Of a DNA stretch of 38,870 bases, positions 1-8,065 are shown in pieces. The notes below the pieces were generated by a model, which worked only from the letters and a program-made list of their open reading frames with translations, was not told the DNA's origin and made no database searches. Each line of letters begins with the position of its first letter. Positions within the stretch are counted from its first letter, which is position 1. This DNA is from an uncultured Collinsella sp. (GTDB lineage: Bacteria; Actinomycetota; Coriobacteriia; Coriobacteriales; Coriobacteriaceae). The position numbers were made by a program, and so were the translations under genes. Location: positions 1 through 38,870 of the forward strand of contig CAJLUE010000008.1 of NCBI GenBank assembly GCA_905209765.1. Reading direction: 5' to 3'.

Positions 1-70
1 CGCAGAGCGTGCAGCCGCAGAGCGTGCAGCCGCAGAGCGTGCAGCCGCAGAGCGTGCAGCCGCAGAGCGT
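1..70. repeat. 15-bp tandem repeat (4.7 copies, cut by window edge)
   Basis: The unit cgcagagcgtgcagc is repeated four times without error, followed by a partial fifth copy (cgcagagcgt). The unit is a multiple of three, so it could encode a pentapeptide repeat at the end of a gene that starts outside the window. One frame gives AERAA repeats and then FALSPRERDVIASLG with a stop at 116-118. The ending faintly recalls the start of a LuxR-type helix-turn-helix. Another frame gives QSVQP repeats with a stop at 99-101. The sequence shown cannot decide the frame. Confidence 0.85.
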
Positions 71-147
71 TTCGCGCTTTCGCCGCGCGAGCGCGATGTG
101 ATCGCGTCGCTTGGCTAGCGCGAAACTAATCAGGAAGGAGGCCGCAG

Positions 148-579
148 GTGCCCAAGAAGGACAAGCCGCTCACGGCGAAGCAGGAAGCGTTCGCCCGCGA
201 GATGGCCAAGCCCCGCGCCAAGCAGCAGGACGCGTACCGCGCGGCCTACGACTGCAAGCGGATGAACTACAACTCGATAAGCTGCGCCGCGTCCAAGCTG
301 ATGCGCGACCCACGAATCGCGCACAGAATCCAGGAAATCCGCGACGCGGCCGCCAAGGACTGCCGCTGGGAGCTGCAGGACGCGGCCGCCCCGCTGTTCG
401 AGGTGCTGGACGGCGCGCTGCCCATCTTCCGCCGCCAGGCGGCCGAGGGCAGCATCAACGGCGACGCGCGCCTGGCCATAACCGAGAGCGTGAAGCTGCT
501 CAACGACATGTTCGGCGTGGACGGCGCGAAGGCCGCCATGGCGGAGGCGGGGGTGACCATCGTTGACGACCTCGGTTAG
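148..579 (+). CDS. Phage terminase small subunit
   Basis: This 143-residue protein would bind the phage packaging site and hand the DNA to the large subunit. The N-terminal stretch LTAKQEAFAREMAKPRAKQQ followed by DAYRAAY is the recognisable small-terminase opening (LTxKQExFxxEY...nxtxAYrxAY), predicting a helix-turn-helix DNA-binding domain within the first 70 residues. The rest is helical and suits oligomerisation. The start is a GTG preceded by a strong aggaaggagg ribosome site at 132-141. The gene overlaps the start of the large subunit by 17 nt, which fits coupled translation. Family assignment is firm from motif and position; the exact subfamily is not resolved. Confidence 0.88.
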   Translation: MPKKDKPLTAKQEAFAREMAKPRAKQQDAYRAAYDCKRMNYNSISCAASKLMRDPRIAHRIQEIRDAAAKDCRWELQDAAAPLFEVLDGALPIFRRQAAEGSINGDARLAITESVKLLNDMFGVDGAKAAMAEAGVTIVDDLG

Positions 580-1846
580 GCTCTCGGACGTCGTGGCCTC
601 CGTGTTCGCCGGCGTGTGGCGCTCTATCAAGGCGCACGAGTTCACGCACTACTGGTTCAAGGGCGGGCGCAACTCCACCAAGTCGTCGTTCATATCCATC
701 GCCATCGTGCTGCTGATCATGCTCAACCCGGAGGCCAACGCCGTCGTGCTGCGCAAGGTCGGCAACACGCTGCGCACGTCCGTGTACGAGCAGATAGGCT
801 GGGCGTGCGACGTGCTGGGCGTGGCGCACCTGTTCGACTTCGGCCTGTCCCCCATGGAGGTGACGTACCGCCCCACCGGGCAGGTCATACGCTTTGTGGG
901 ATGCGACAAGCCGAAGAAGCTGAAGTCCGCGAAGTTCCGCACCGGCTACTGCGCCGTGGTGTGGTTCGAGGAGGTAGACGAGTTCGACGGCATGGACGAG
1001 GTGCGCAGCGTGCTGGCCACGTTCCTGCGCGGCGGCGACATGTTCTGGGTCTTCTACAGCTACAACCCTCCCCGCTCGGCTCGCAACTGGGTGAACAAGG
1101 AGGCGCGCGACCTGGAGGCCCACCCGGGCGAGGACGGGCGCTTCATATGCCACACCACGTACCTGGACGTCATAGACGAGCACCCCGAATGGATAAGCGC
1201 CACCGCGCTGGCGGAGGCGGAGCGCAGCCGCCGCAAGACCCCCGACTCCTACCGCTGGCAATGGCTCGGCGAGGTCATCGGCACGGGCTCCGAGGTGTTC
1301 CCCGACGAGCTGCTGGACATACGCCCCATCACCGCGGAGGAGCGCGCGTCCATCGCCCTGCGCTCGTTCGGCGTGGACGCGGGCAGCGTGCACCCCTGGG
1401 TGTTCATGGAGGCGGGCTACGACGAGAACGAGCGCGTGCTGTACCTGCTGGACGAGGAGAGCCGCCAGGGAACCGATGCCATCGACGTCAAGACCGCCGA
1501 GCTGGTGGCGGCCAAGCTGCAGGCGGCCGAGGACCCCGCCGCCGACGTGTGGTGCGACAGCGCGGCGCGCGGCATGATCCTCTACTACCAGGAGCAGGGC
1601 ATCGGCGCGCAGAAGTCGCTCAAGCAGGGCCTGAACGCGCCCAAGAGCCGCATCAGGTGGATGCAGAACCTTACGCGCATAGTCATCGACCCCGACCGCT
1701 GCCCGCTCGCCGCCAAGGAGTTCCCCGAGTTCGAGTACGTGTCGAACGGGCAGGGCGACATAACCGAGACACTGCCGAAGGTGAACGACGACGCGATAGA
1801 CGCGGCGGGCTACGCCGCAGGACTGTGGATAAGGAGCAACCTCTGA
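563..1846 (+). CDS. Phage terminase large subunit (PBSX/Terminase_3 type)
   Basis: This 427-residue DNA-packaging motor has an N-terminal ATPase and a C-terminal nuclease. The Walker A-like loop FKGGRNSTKSS lies at residues 33-43, and the Walker B stretch AVVWFEEVDEF at 131-141 carries the catalytic acidic pair. The nuclease half starts near FGVDAG and contains the acidic positions WCDSA and VNDDAIDA, expected for an RNase H-like metal site. The best start is a TTG at 563 inside the end of the small subunit gene; an in-frame GTG a little downstream is possible. Its stop shares one base with the portal start. Length is normal for the family. Confidence 0.95.
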   Translation: MTTSVRLSDVVASVFAGVWRSIKAHEFTHYWFKGGRNSTKSSFISIAIVLLIMLNPEANAVVLRKVGNTLRTSVYEQIGWACDVLGVAHLFDFGLSPMEVTYRPTGQVIRFVGCDKPKKLKSAKFRTGYCAVVWFEEVDEFDGMDEVRSVLATFLRGGDMFWVFYSYNPPRSARNWVNKEARDLEAHPGEDGRFICHTTYLDVIDEHPEWISATALAEAERSRRKTPDSYRWQWLGEVIGTGSEVFPDELLDIRPITAEERASIALRSFGVDAGSVHPWVFMEAGYDENERVLYLLDEESRQGTDAIDVKTAELVAAKLQAAEDPAADVWCDSAARGMILYYQEQGIGAQKSLKQGLNAPKSRIRWMQNLTRIVIDPDRCPLAAKEFPEFEYVSNGQGDITETLPKVNDDAIDAAGYAAGLWIRSNL

Positions 1847-3360
1847 TGGAGAAGCGAGGCAACACGGGCTACGCCGAGGCGTGGCTGCGCCGCATGGGAT
1901 ACCAGCCGGACACCCGCATGCAGGGCATGGTGGGCGTCTGGTTCGGCTGGTTCGCGGCGAACAACGGCTGGTACCACTACAGCGAGCGGCGCGGCTTCCG
2001 CGTGTACAAGCGCGAGCGCGCCAGCCTGCATCCGGCGGCGCTCGTGGCCGACGAGTGGGCCAGTCTGCTCATGAACGAGAGCACGATCATCTCCAGCACG
2101 AGCGACGAGCGCCGCGCCTGGATGGCGCGCTACTTCGCCAACCCCAAGGCGACGGGCGGCGTCGGCGACGAGGGGCACGAGGACGGCCAGGCCGCGCCGC
2201 AGTCGACAGAGGACGGCGACGCGCCCACATCGTTCGCCATGGACAACGCCGACTTCATAGCCCGCGCGTTCGCCATGGGCACGGGCGCGTGGGTCATCGA
2301 GCCGCGAGGCGTGACCGACAGCGCCTACACGCCCGACGCCGAGCTGCGCATCGTGCGCTACGACGCCACGCAGATAGTCCCGCTCACGTGGAGCGCCGAC
2401 GACTGCACGCAGTGCGCGTTCGTGGGCCGCGTGGAGGTCGCCGGGCGCGACTACGACCAGTGCCAGGCCCACGTGCTCAAGGGCGGCACCTACCACATCC
2501 TCACGCAGCTGTTCGACACCAAGACGCACAAGCAGGTGGCGGTCGAGGGCATCAGCGCCGACATGGACACGCGCTGCACCCGCCCGCTTTTCGCGCTGGT
2601 GCGCCCCGCCGTGTCGAACCGCTTCTACGACTACTGCGCGATGGGCGCGAGCGTGTACTGCAACGCCGTGGGGGCCATGAAGGTGGTCGACGAGGCCGCC
2701 ACCTCCCTGCTCGACCACATTCGCGTGGGCCGCCCGCGCACGTTCGTGGACAAGACCCTCATAGAGTCCAAGACCGACAAGGGGCCGGACGGCAGCCTCA
2801 CGAAGACCTACTACGCCTTCGGCGAGGCCGACGACACCATCTTCAGCATGAACCCCGGCGACGAGGGGTCGGCCAAGATTCAGACCGTTCAGAGCGACCT
2901 CAAGGCCGACGAGAACGCCAGCGCCATCAACACGGGCCTGCGCCTGCTGTCGGTGGCGTGCGGCTTCGGCAACGGCTACTTCTCCTGGGAGTCGCACACG
3001 GGCCTGAAGACCGCCAAGGAGGTGGCGGCCGACAACTCGCAGCTGATGCGATCCATCCACCGGCACGAGAACGCCCTGCGCAAGTCCATCGTGCGCCTCG
3101 TGAACGGCATGGCCGACGCGTGCCGCAGCATCAAGGGCGAGGCCGTGCCCTACGGCGACGTCACCGTGGACTTCGACGACTCCATCATCAGCGACACGCA
3201 GAGCGCGCGCGAGATGGCCATGAGCGAGGTCGGCGCGGGCATCATGGCCCCGTGGGAGTACCGCCGCCGCTTCTACGGCGAGACCAGCAACGAGGCCAAG
3301 GCCAACGTGCCCGAGCAGCAGGGCGGCGCGTTCGACATGCTGGGCGACGGGCTCGCCTGA
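1846..3360 (+). CDS. Phage portal protein (SPP1 gp6-like)
   Basis: This 504-residue protein would form the dodecameric portal ring at one head vertex, through which DNA enters and leaves. The assignment rests on length, position directly after the large terminase, and the general pattern: an N-terminal helical wing, a central acidic and aromatic region, and a C-terminal part with ENASAINTGLRLLSVACGFG and SWESHTGLKTAKEV, which recall SPP1 gp6-type portals. ATG overlaps the upstream stop (ATGA) and has an aaggag site at 1830-1835. Its stop shares one base with the next start. A low-complexity acidic insert lies around residues 100-125 (DEGHEDGQAAPQSTEDGD). Confidence 0.88.
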   Translation: MEKRGNTGYAEAWLRRMGYQPDTRMQGMVGVWFGWFAANNGWYHYSERRGFRVYKRERASLHPAALVADEWASLLMNESTIISSTSDERRAWMARYFANPKATGGVGDEGHEDGQAAPQSTEDGDAPTSFAMDNADFIARAFAMGTGAWVIEPRGVTDSAYTPDAELRIVRYDATQIVPLTWSADDCTQCAFVGRVEVAGRDYDQCQAHVLKGGTYHILTQLFDTKTHKQVAVEGISADMDTRCTRPLFALVRPAVSNRFYDYCAMGASVYCNAVGAMKVVDEAATSLLDHIRVGRPRTFVDKTLIESKTDKGPDGSLTKTYYAFGEADDTIFSMNPGDEGSAKIQTVQSDLKADENASAINTGLRLLSVACGFGNGYFSWESHTGLKTAKEVAADNSQLMRSIHRHENALRKSIVRLVNGMADACRSIKGEAVPYGDVTVDFDDSIISDTQSAREMAMSEVGAGIMAPWEYRRRFYGETSNEAKANVPEQQGGAFDMLGDGLA

Positions 3361-5081
3361 TGCTGGGGCCGGACTACATAGAGCACTTCACCGACGCAGC
3401 GCAGGGGGCCATGGACGAATACACCCTGCGCCTGGTGTGCATCTACGCCGCGCTCATAGGCTCCATCGACTTCGAGGGCGACAGCGCATACTCGCAGGCC
3501 GCCCGCAAGGCGGCGCTTGCCGCCAAGGACGTGCAGAAGGCCATGAACGAGGAGGGCCGCAGAGCCGCGCGCGAGGCTGCCAAGGCTGCGGCCGAGGCCG
3601 TGGCCAAGAGCGCCGAGGCCGACCTGGCCACGCTGGGCACGGCCATGGGCGCGCTGTCCAAGACGATGCAGTGGAGGCTGCACAACTCAGCGCGGGCCAC
3701 GGCGGCGGGAGTGCAGGACGTCGTGAGCCGCGACAACCTGAAGATGCCCGCCAACGTGCAGCGCGCCTACCTCGAAGTCGTGGCGCAGGCCGTGGCTCGG
3801 GTGAACTCGGGCATGGCAGGCTACGAGCAGGCCACCCGCGAGGCCGTGCTGAAGCTGGCGCGGCGCGGCGTGTCCGTCGTGGACTACAAGAGCGGGGCGT
3901 GGGCGCAGGCGGACGTGGCCATGCGCCGCCACATTCGCACGCAGGCGGTGCAGGCCGGCAGCCGCAACACGCTGGAGCTGCTTGAAGAGACCGGGCACGA
4001 CCTCGTGCAGACCTCCTCGCACGGCGGGGCGCGCGAGAGCCACGCCAAGTGGCAGGGCCGCGTGTTCAGTCTGTCGGGCAAGTCCAAGAAGTACCCGCCG
4101 TTCTACCGCGAGACGGGCTACGGCTCTGTCGATGGCCTGTGCGGCGCGAACTGCAAGCACGACTTCGGCATCTACGTGGAGGGCCAGCAGCTGCGGTACG
4201 AGCGCGATCCAGATGGCGGCGACGAGAAGCGCGAGGAGCGATACCAGGCAGAGCAGAAGCAGCGCGAGCTTGAGCGCGGCATACGCGCCGCCAAGCGCGA
4301 GGCAACGGCCCTGGAGGCCGCCGGGCTCGACAACACCAAGGAGCGCCTGCGCCTGGGCAAGCTGCAGAAGCGCCAGCGCGAGCACATAGCCGCCCACCCC
4401 TACCTGTCCCGCGAGCGCACGCGCGAGGCCGCCGTGGAATCGAAGGAGCGCATCTACCCGCTTGCCACGGACAAGACCTGGGTGCGCGAGAAGTTCATGC
4501 CGGGCAAGGGCGCGGGCACCGCCGCAGACGTGAGCCGCCGCGCCGTGAACGGCAGGGCCTACCACGACAAGGTGGCGTCCCTTCCCATCCCGAAGCGCGC
4601 AAGCGAGGCCGTGTACGCCGAAAGCCGCCGCATCCTGCGCGACCGCGACGGCACGGGCTACGAACGCATGTCCGTCGTGTCGTGGAAGAAGGGCGAGCGC
4701 GTCACCGACACCTTCGGGCACGGCCTGAAGAGCCAGGCGTGCGGCCTGACCGCCAAGCAGGTGGAGGCGTGCAGGCGCACCAAGGGCGGCGTGGTGCTGA
4801 TCCACAACCACCCCATGAGCTCGCCGCCGTCGTGGACCGACATTCGAACGGTGGCGGAAAACGACTGGGTGCGCAGCTCAGTGGTGGCGTGCCACGATGG
4901 TACAATCTACGAAATCAAGGTGAACGACCGCAGCGTCGTACAAGCGTACGATGAGCTGCGAGAGCTGGCGAAAAGAGAGTGCCCGAACGTGGGCGGCGAC
5001 GTTATCGACCAGCTTGCCACCGAAATGCTCTACGAGCGAAACGAGGAAGCGAAATGGTTCAGGCTGACAAAAAAGAAGTGA
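3360..5081 (+). CDS. Minor capsid protein with C-terminal JAB/RadC-like metalloprotease domain
   Basis: This 573-residue protein has two parts. Residues 1 to about 300 look like the phage minor capsid protein 2 family found right after portals: an alanine-rich helical start, then HIRTQAVQAGSRNTLELLEETG, SHGGARESHAKWQGRV and CGANCKHDFGIYVEG. About 100 residues of charged coiled coil follow. The C-terminal third has GGVVLIHNHPMSSPPSWTDI, matching the JAMM metal motif HxHP...SxxD seen in RadC/JAB proteins, with a plausible upstream glutamate in the SVVSWKKGERV region. Such enzymes cleave isopeptide or peptide bonds at a zinc site. Activity in this protein is inferred. A head-carried enzyme that enters the cell with the DNA is one possibility. 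Confidence 0.82.
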   Translation: MLGPDYIEHFTDAAQGAMDEYTLRLVCIYAALIGSIDFEGDSAYSQAARKAALAAKDVQKAMNEEGRRAAREAAKAAAEAVAKSAEADLATLGTAMGALSKTMQWRLHNSARATAAGVQDVVSRDNLKMPANVQRAYLEVVAQAVARVNSGMAGYEQATREAVLKLARRGVSVVDYKSGAWAQADVAMRRHIRTQAVQAGSRNTLELLEETGHDLVQTSSHGGARESHAKWQGRVFSLSGKSKKYPPFYRETGYGSVDGLCGANCKHDFGIYVEGQQLRYERDPDGGDEKREERYQAEQKQRELERGIRAAKREATALEAAGLDNTKERLRLGKLQKRQREHIAAHPYLSRERTREAAVESKERIYPLATDKTWVREKFMPGKGAGTAADVSRRAVNGRAYHDKVASLPIPKRASEAVYAESRRILRDRDGTGYERMSVVSWKKGERVTDTFGHGLKSQACGLTAKQVEACRRTKGGVVLIHNHPMSSPPSWTDIRTVAENDWVRSSVVACHDGTIYEIKVNDRSVVQAYDELRELAKRECPNVGGDVIDQLATEMLYERNEEAKWFRLTKKK

Positions 5082-5218
5082 CGCCAGAGGACTGGGTGCT
5101 CGTCATAGATGACAGCGCCTCCGAGTCGAAAGCCGCCGAAAAGCTGACCAAAGAAGAGCGCGAGGAGCTTTTTGCCAAGTCCCGCAAGGTTCTGCGCGAC
5201 GCGGGGCTGATGAAGTAG
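5054..5218 (+). CDS. Small acidic hypothetical protein
   Basis: This 54-residue protein (starting MVQADKKEVTPED) overlaps the end of the minor capsid gene by 28 nt in another frame and has a modest gaggaag ribosome site. It is charged and probably helical in the second half (KLTKEEREELFAKSRKVLRDAG). No family is recognised. It sits just before the terminator at 5251-5280, so it closes the first packaging/head transcription block. It could assist the capsid protein it overlaps, but nothing in the sequence shows this. Confidence 0.6.
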   Translation: MVQADKKEVTPEDWVLVIDDSASESKAAEKLTKEEREELFAKSRKVLRDAGLMK

Positions 5219-5250
5219 ACCAAGCGACAACCGAGTAGACGCACGGCATC

Positions 5251-5280
5251 AAGGCCGCCCATCACGGGCGGCCTTTTCTT
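5251..5280 (+). terminator. Intrinsic terminator after the packaging genes
   Basis: A perfect 10-bp GC-rich stem (5251-5260 with 5266-5275) has a 5-nt loop and is followed by a T-rich run (ttcttttg). It separates packaging genes from the scaffold/capsid genes. Confidence 0.85.
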
Positions 5281-5417
5281 TTGCCTGGCGACACCTCGGG
5301 GAAGATGCGGTCACGCGATGGGGCGGCGACAACGGCCCCGCACGCGACCGCGGCGACAACGGCGGGCCATCCAAGCGCGCAGGGAAGCGCGAAAACCAAA
5401 CACGGAAGGAGCAAGCG

Positions 5418-5978
5418 ATGGCGGACGACAACAAGCCCCAAGGCAACGAGGGCGGCGACAACGGCCAGCAGACCGGACCGGCGAAGGAGGTCGTGTCCTA
5501 CGCGAAGTACAAGCGCGAGACCGACGAGTACCAGGAGCAGGTGAAGGCCCTCAAGGCCGAGCTGGAGCAGCGCGACAAGCAGATCGAGGAGTTCACCTCC
5601 AAGGCGGGCAACGCCGAGGAGCTGCAGGCCGCGCTCGACAAGGCCAAGGCCGACAACGAGGCGTACAAGGCCGACGTCGAGAAGCGCGAGGCCGACATGC
5701 GCCGCGACTTCGCCATCGACACCAAGCTGGCGCAGATGGGGGTGCGCAACGCCAAGGCGGCGCGCGCGATCATCCCGAACATCGCTGACGCGAAGCTGGA
5801 CGAGCAGGGCAACCTCACGGGCATCGACTTCGAGGCCCTGAAGAAGGATAACGCCTACATGTTCACCGACCAGCCCCGCGAGAGCGCGGGCGGCGACCCC
5901 AAGGGCGGCGCAGGTTCCGACGGCCTGGCCGACTTCCGCGCAGCTTTCGGACTCACCGGCGAATCTTCAAAGGAGTAA
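5418..5978 (+). CDS. Phage scaffold protein (minor structural protein, gp20-like)
   Basis: This 186-residue protein has a hydrophilic N-terminus, a long charged coiled coil (about residues 30-95, rich in E, K, A), then a short conserved-looking part (DTKLAQMGVRNAKAARAIIPN) and a Gly-rich C-terminal tail. This profile, together with its place immediately before the major capsid gene, is that of head scaffold proteins, which guide shell assembly and leave before DNA packaging. ATG follows a ggaagga site at a good distance. No protease gene is seen, so removal would be by exit or by another enzyme; the JAB-like domain upstream is only a speculative candidate. Confidence 0.85.
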   Translation: MADDNKPQGNEGGDNGQQTGPAKEVVSYAKYKRETDEYQEQVKALKAELEQRDKQIEEFTSKAGNAEELQAALDKAKADNEAYKADVEKREADMRRDFAIDTKLAQMGVRNAKAARAIIPNIADAKLDEQGNLTGIDFEALKKDNAYMFTDQPRESAGGDPKGGAGSDGLADFRAAFGLTGESSKE

Positions 5979-5981
5979 ATC

Positions 5982-6863
5982 ATGCCAAACAGCATCGAAC
6001 TGCCCAAGGGCTACGAGAACGTGCTCATGGAGGCGTACCGCAAGGAATCCCTGACCGCAGTGCTTGAGAGCGCCGCGCCGCAGGGCAACATCGCGCAGAT
6101 GGAGCAGATGGGCGAGTTCTACTATCCCGTCTACTCCATGGGCGGCCTGGGCGACGTGCAGGCCAACGGGCGACTGCCGCAGAACAGCGGCGCGTCCCTG
6201 ACTTGGAAGCCCATCAGCGCCAACTACGACCGCGGCACCATCCTGGAAATCGACCAGAAAGTGGACGCCCAGTCCTTCAATCTGGCGTTCGGCAACGCCG
6301 CCGCGCACTTCAACCGCACCAAGGTGGTGCCCGAGGGAGACGCGTTCGTGTTCTCCACGCTGTGCGCAGGCACCGGCATCACCAAGGAGCAGAAGACCTA
6401 CGCCGACGGCGCGGACATGCTCAAGGGCCTGAACGCCGCCATGTGCGACATGGACGAGAAGGAGGTGCCGGAAGAGGGCCGCGTGCTGTTCATCACCCCC
6501 ACCCTGCTGGGTATGGTGAAGGACCTGGACACCACCAAGTCCCGAGAGGCGCTGGACGGCTTCTCCTCCATCGTGAAGGTGCCGCAGTCCCGCTTCTACA
6601 GCGCCATCGACCTTTTGGACGGCACCACCAAGGACGAGGAGATCGGCCACTACAAGAAGGGCACCGGCGCGGTGGACATGAACTTCCTCATCGTCCACAA
6701 GGACGCCGTGGTGCTGCGCTGGAACTTCGCGCACGGCAAGGTCATCGACGCCGAAGACAACCAGCAGGGCTTCGGCCACCTGTTCAAGTACCGCAAGTAC
6801 GGCGTGTGCGGCGTCCGCGAGAACCTGGCGCACTACATCACCGCAGGCATGAAGGCCGCGTAG
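5982..6863 (+). CDS. Major capsid protein
   Basis: This 293-residue protein is predicted to be the shell protein with an HK97-like fold. The evidence is position (right after scaffold, before connectors) and composition: an N-terminal arm, then YDRGTILEIDQKVD, FNLAFGNAAAHFNRTKVVPEGD, a P-domain-like centre VLFITPTLLGMVKD, and a C-terminal FLIVHKDAVVLRWNFAHGKVI. The RTKVVPEGDAFVFSTLC stretch is typical of capsid proteins of Gram-positive siphoviruses. The start is ATG with a aaaggag site within the end of the scaffold gene. Length is near the usual size for this class. Confidence 0.88.
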   Translation: MPNSIELPKGYENVLMEAYRKESLTAVLESAAPQGNIAQMEQMGEFYYPVYSMGGLGDVQANGRLPQNSGASLTWKPISANYDRGTILEIDQKVDAQSFNLAFGNAAAHFNRTKVVPEGDAFVFSTLCAGTGITKEQKTYADGADMLKGLNAAMCDMDEKEVPEEGRVLFITPTLLGMVKDLDTTKSREALDGFSSIVKVPQSRFYSAIDLLDGTTKDEEIGHYKKGTGAVDMNFLIVHKDAVVLRWNFAHGKVIDAEDNQQGFGHLFKYRKYGVCGVRENLAHYITAGMKAA

Positions 6864-6877
6864 GAAGGAGGTGCGAC

Positions 6878-7036
6878 ATGCGCACCGTTGGACTGGCCTT
6901 CGAGAAGGAGGCCCCGAAGAAGGCCAAGCCCGCCAAGGGCAAGGCGGAAAAGCCCGAGGCGAAGGCCGCAGACGAGCAGCCCGCCAAGGGCAAGGCGGAA
7001 AAGCCCGAGGCGAAGGCCGCAGACGATGGAAACTAG
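6878..7036 (+). CDS. Small Lys/Ala/Pro/Glu-rich protein with a 17-residue repeat
   Basis: This 52-residue protein starts at an ATG after a perfect taggaaggaggt ribosome site. A short head (MRTVGLAFEKEA) is followed by a basic, histone-tail-like region containing two near-identical 17-residue units (PAKGKAEKPEAKAADEQ). The DNA carries an almost perfect direct repeat at 6928-6975 and 6979-7026. The position between capsid and connector genes suggests a head-associated or decoration peptide, but no family is recognised. Its end overlaps the next start. Confidence 0.65.
   Translation: MRTVGLAFEKEAPKKAKPAKGKAEKPEAKAADEQPAKGKAEKPEAKAADDGN
6928..7026 (+). repeat. 51-bp direct repeat, two copies, in-frame
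   Basis: Positions 6928-6975 and 6979-7026 are identical over 48 bp with a 51-bp period. Because 51 is a multiple of three, gain or loss of a copy would keep the reading frame. This is a likely slippage hotspot. Confidence 0.9.
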
Positions 7037-7385
7037 AGCCCCGACCCACGAGGACTACCTGGCAGCCGGGCGCGGGGAGCTGTCCGCCGAGGAGTTCAAG
7101 GCGGCGCTCCCCCACGCCACGGCAGCCGTGCGCGACCTGATCTTCCCCAACGAGCCGGACGGCTCCGAGGAGTGGGCGCGCGCGGTCATGGCGGCCTGCG
7201 AGGTCGACGCCGCATACGGATGCTCGGGCGGCATCATGGAGGGCGGCGGCTTTACCGTCGGCTCGTTCTCGTGGAATCCCGGTACCGAAGGGGCCAGCAC
7301 CTACCGCAGCGACATGGAGGCCGCCGTCCGCCGCGAGCTGCTTGGAACGCCGCTGCTCTACGCGGGCATCGGGGGTACCAGATGA
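7026..7385 (+). CDS. Head-tail connector/adaptor protein
   Basis: This 119-residue protein lies directly after the capsid genes, where head-completion adaptors are encoded. An N-terminal helical part (EEFKAALPHATAAVRDLIFPN, EWARAVMAACEVDAAY) fits a helical adaptor, followed by a short beta-rich part (GGFTVGSFSWNPG) and a helix. This SFSxxG pattern occurs in gp6-like connector proteins of Gram-positive phages. ATG overlaps the previous gene by 11 nt. The exact family was not verified. Confidence 0.68.
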   Translation: METRAPTHEDYLAAGRGELSAEEFKAALPHATAAVRDLIFPNEPDGSEEWARAVMAACEVDAAYGCSGGIMEGGGFTVGSFSWNPGTEGASTYRSDMEAAVRRELLGTPLLYAGIGGTR

Positions 7386-7711
7386 TGCGGGTGCCGCGCT
7401 CGGCGCGGCCCTCCACCATGTTCGTCAAGGTGCCCAGGGAGGGCGGCTACGGCGGCGAGTTCGAGCAGCCCGTCGAGGTGCGCCGCGTGCGCTTCGAGCC
7501 CGTCTCGGCGTGGCTCGTGCGCGAGTACGCCCTGGGCGACGGCGCGCAGGGCCTCGTGATAGCAGACGGCGCGGACAGCCCCGGCATGTTCGACGTGCCC
7601 GTGGGCAGCCGCGTGAGCATCGACGGGGGCGAGTGGATGAACGTGGCGAGGTGCACGCCACGCCGCGCGTTCGGCACCCGTCCCCACCACTGGGAACTGG
7701 AGGTGAGGTAG
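7382..7711 (+). CDS. Head closure / putative minor capsid protein
   Basis: This 109-residue, mostly beta-stranded protein sits between connector genes and overlaps the previous stop. Two adjacent ATG codons (7382 and 7385) could serve as start. The pattern VEVRRVRFEPVSAW, GLVIADGADSPGMFDVPVGSRVSIDG and HHWELEVR resembles the family usually labelled putative minor capsid protein (Minor_capsid_1) in Firmicute and actinobacterial prophages, which likely plugs the portal channel at the head-tail joint. Confidence 0.68.
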   Translation: MMRVPRSARPSTMFVKVPREGGYGGEFEQPVEVRRVRFEPVSAWLVREYALGDGAQGLVIADGADSPGMFDVPVGSRVSIDGGEWMNVARCTPRRAFGTRPHHWELEVR

Positions 7712-7713
7712 CC

Positions 7714-8064
7714 ATGCCCGCAGCAGTTACGGTCGACCTGACCAAGCTCATGAAGCGTTTCAGCGCGAAGGAGCTGGAGGCCAAGCAGGTGAAGTTCGCC
7801 ATGAGCGTGGCCGAGGACATGAACGCGTTCACGCCAGAGGACACCAAGCACATGCACAACTCCATGCAGGCCGCCTCCGACTTCAGGCAGGGCCTCGTCA
7901 TATGGGACGCCGACTACGCCGCCTACGTGCGCGACCTGCCCGACAGCTCCATCAAGCACGGCAAGAACCCGAGGGCCAAGGCCGACTGGCCGAAGGCCGC
8001 GAAGGAAGCGCACGGCGAGGACTGGGAGCGCCTGGCCGTCGACCTCCTGACCGAGGGGGCGTGA
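7714..8064 (+). CDS. Minor capsid / HK97 gp10-like neck protein
   Basis: This 116-residue protein follows the head closure gene by 2 nt. The stretches MSVAEDMNAFTPEDTKHMHNS, DFRQGLVIWDADYAAYV and NPRAKADWPKAAKEAHGEDW are typical of the minor capsid 2 and gp10-like neck proteins, with the conserved P..T..L/M..S and W...YA..V...  elements. It would act at the head-tail interface during neck assembly. Start ATG has a ggaggtgagg site. Confidence 0.75.
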   Translation: MPAAVTVDLTKLMKRFSAKELEAKQVKFAMSVAEDMNAFTPEDTKHMHNSMQAASDFRQGLVIWDADYAAYVRDLPDSSIKHGKNPRAKADWPKAAKEAHGEDWERLAVDLLTEGA

Positions 8065-8065
8065 C

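Noticed and set aside
1..70. CRISPR array
   Set aside because: The 15-bp units are directly joined with no spacers, so this is a simple tandem repeat.
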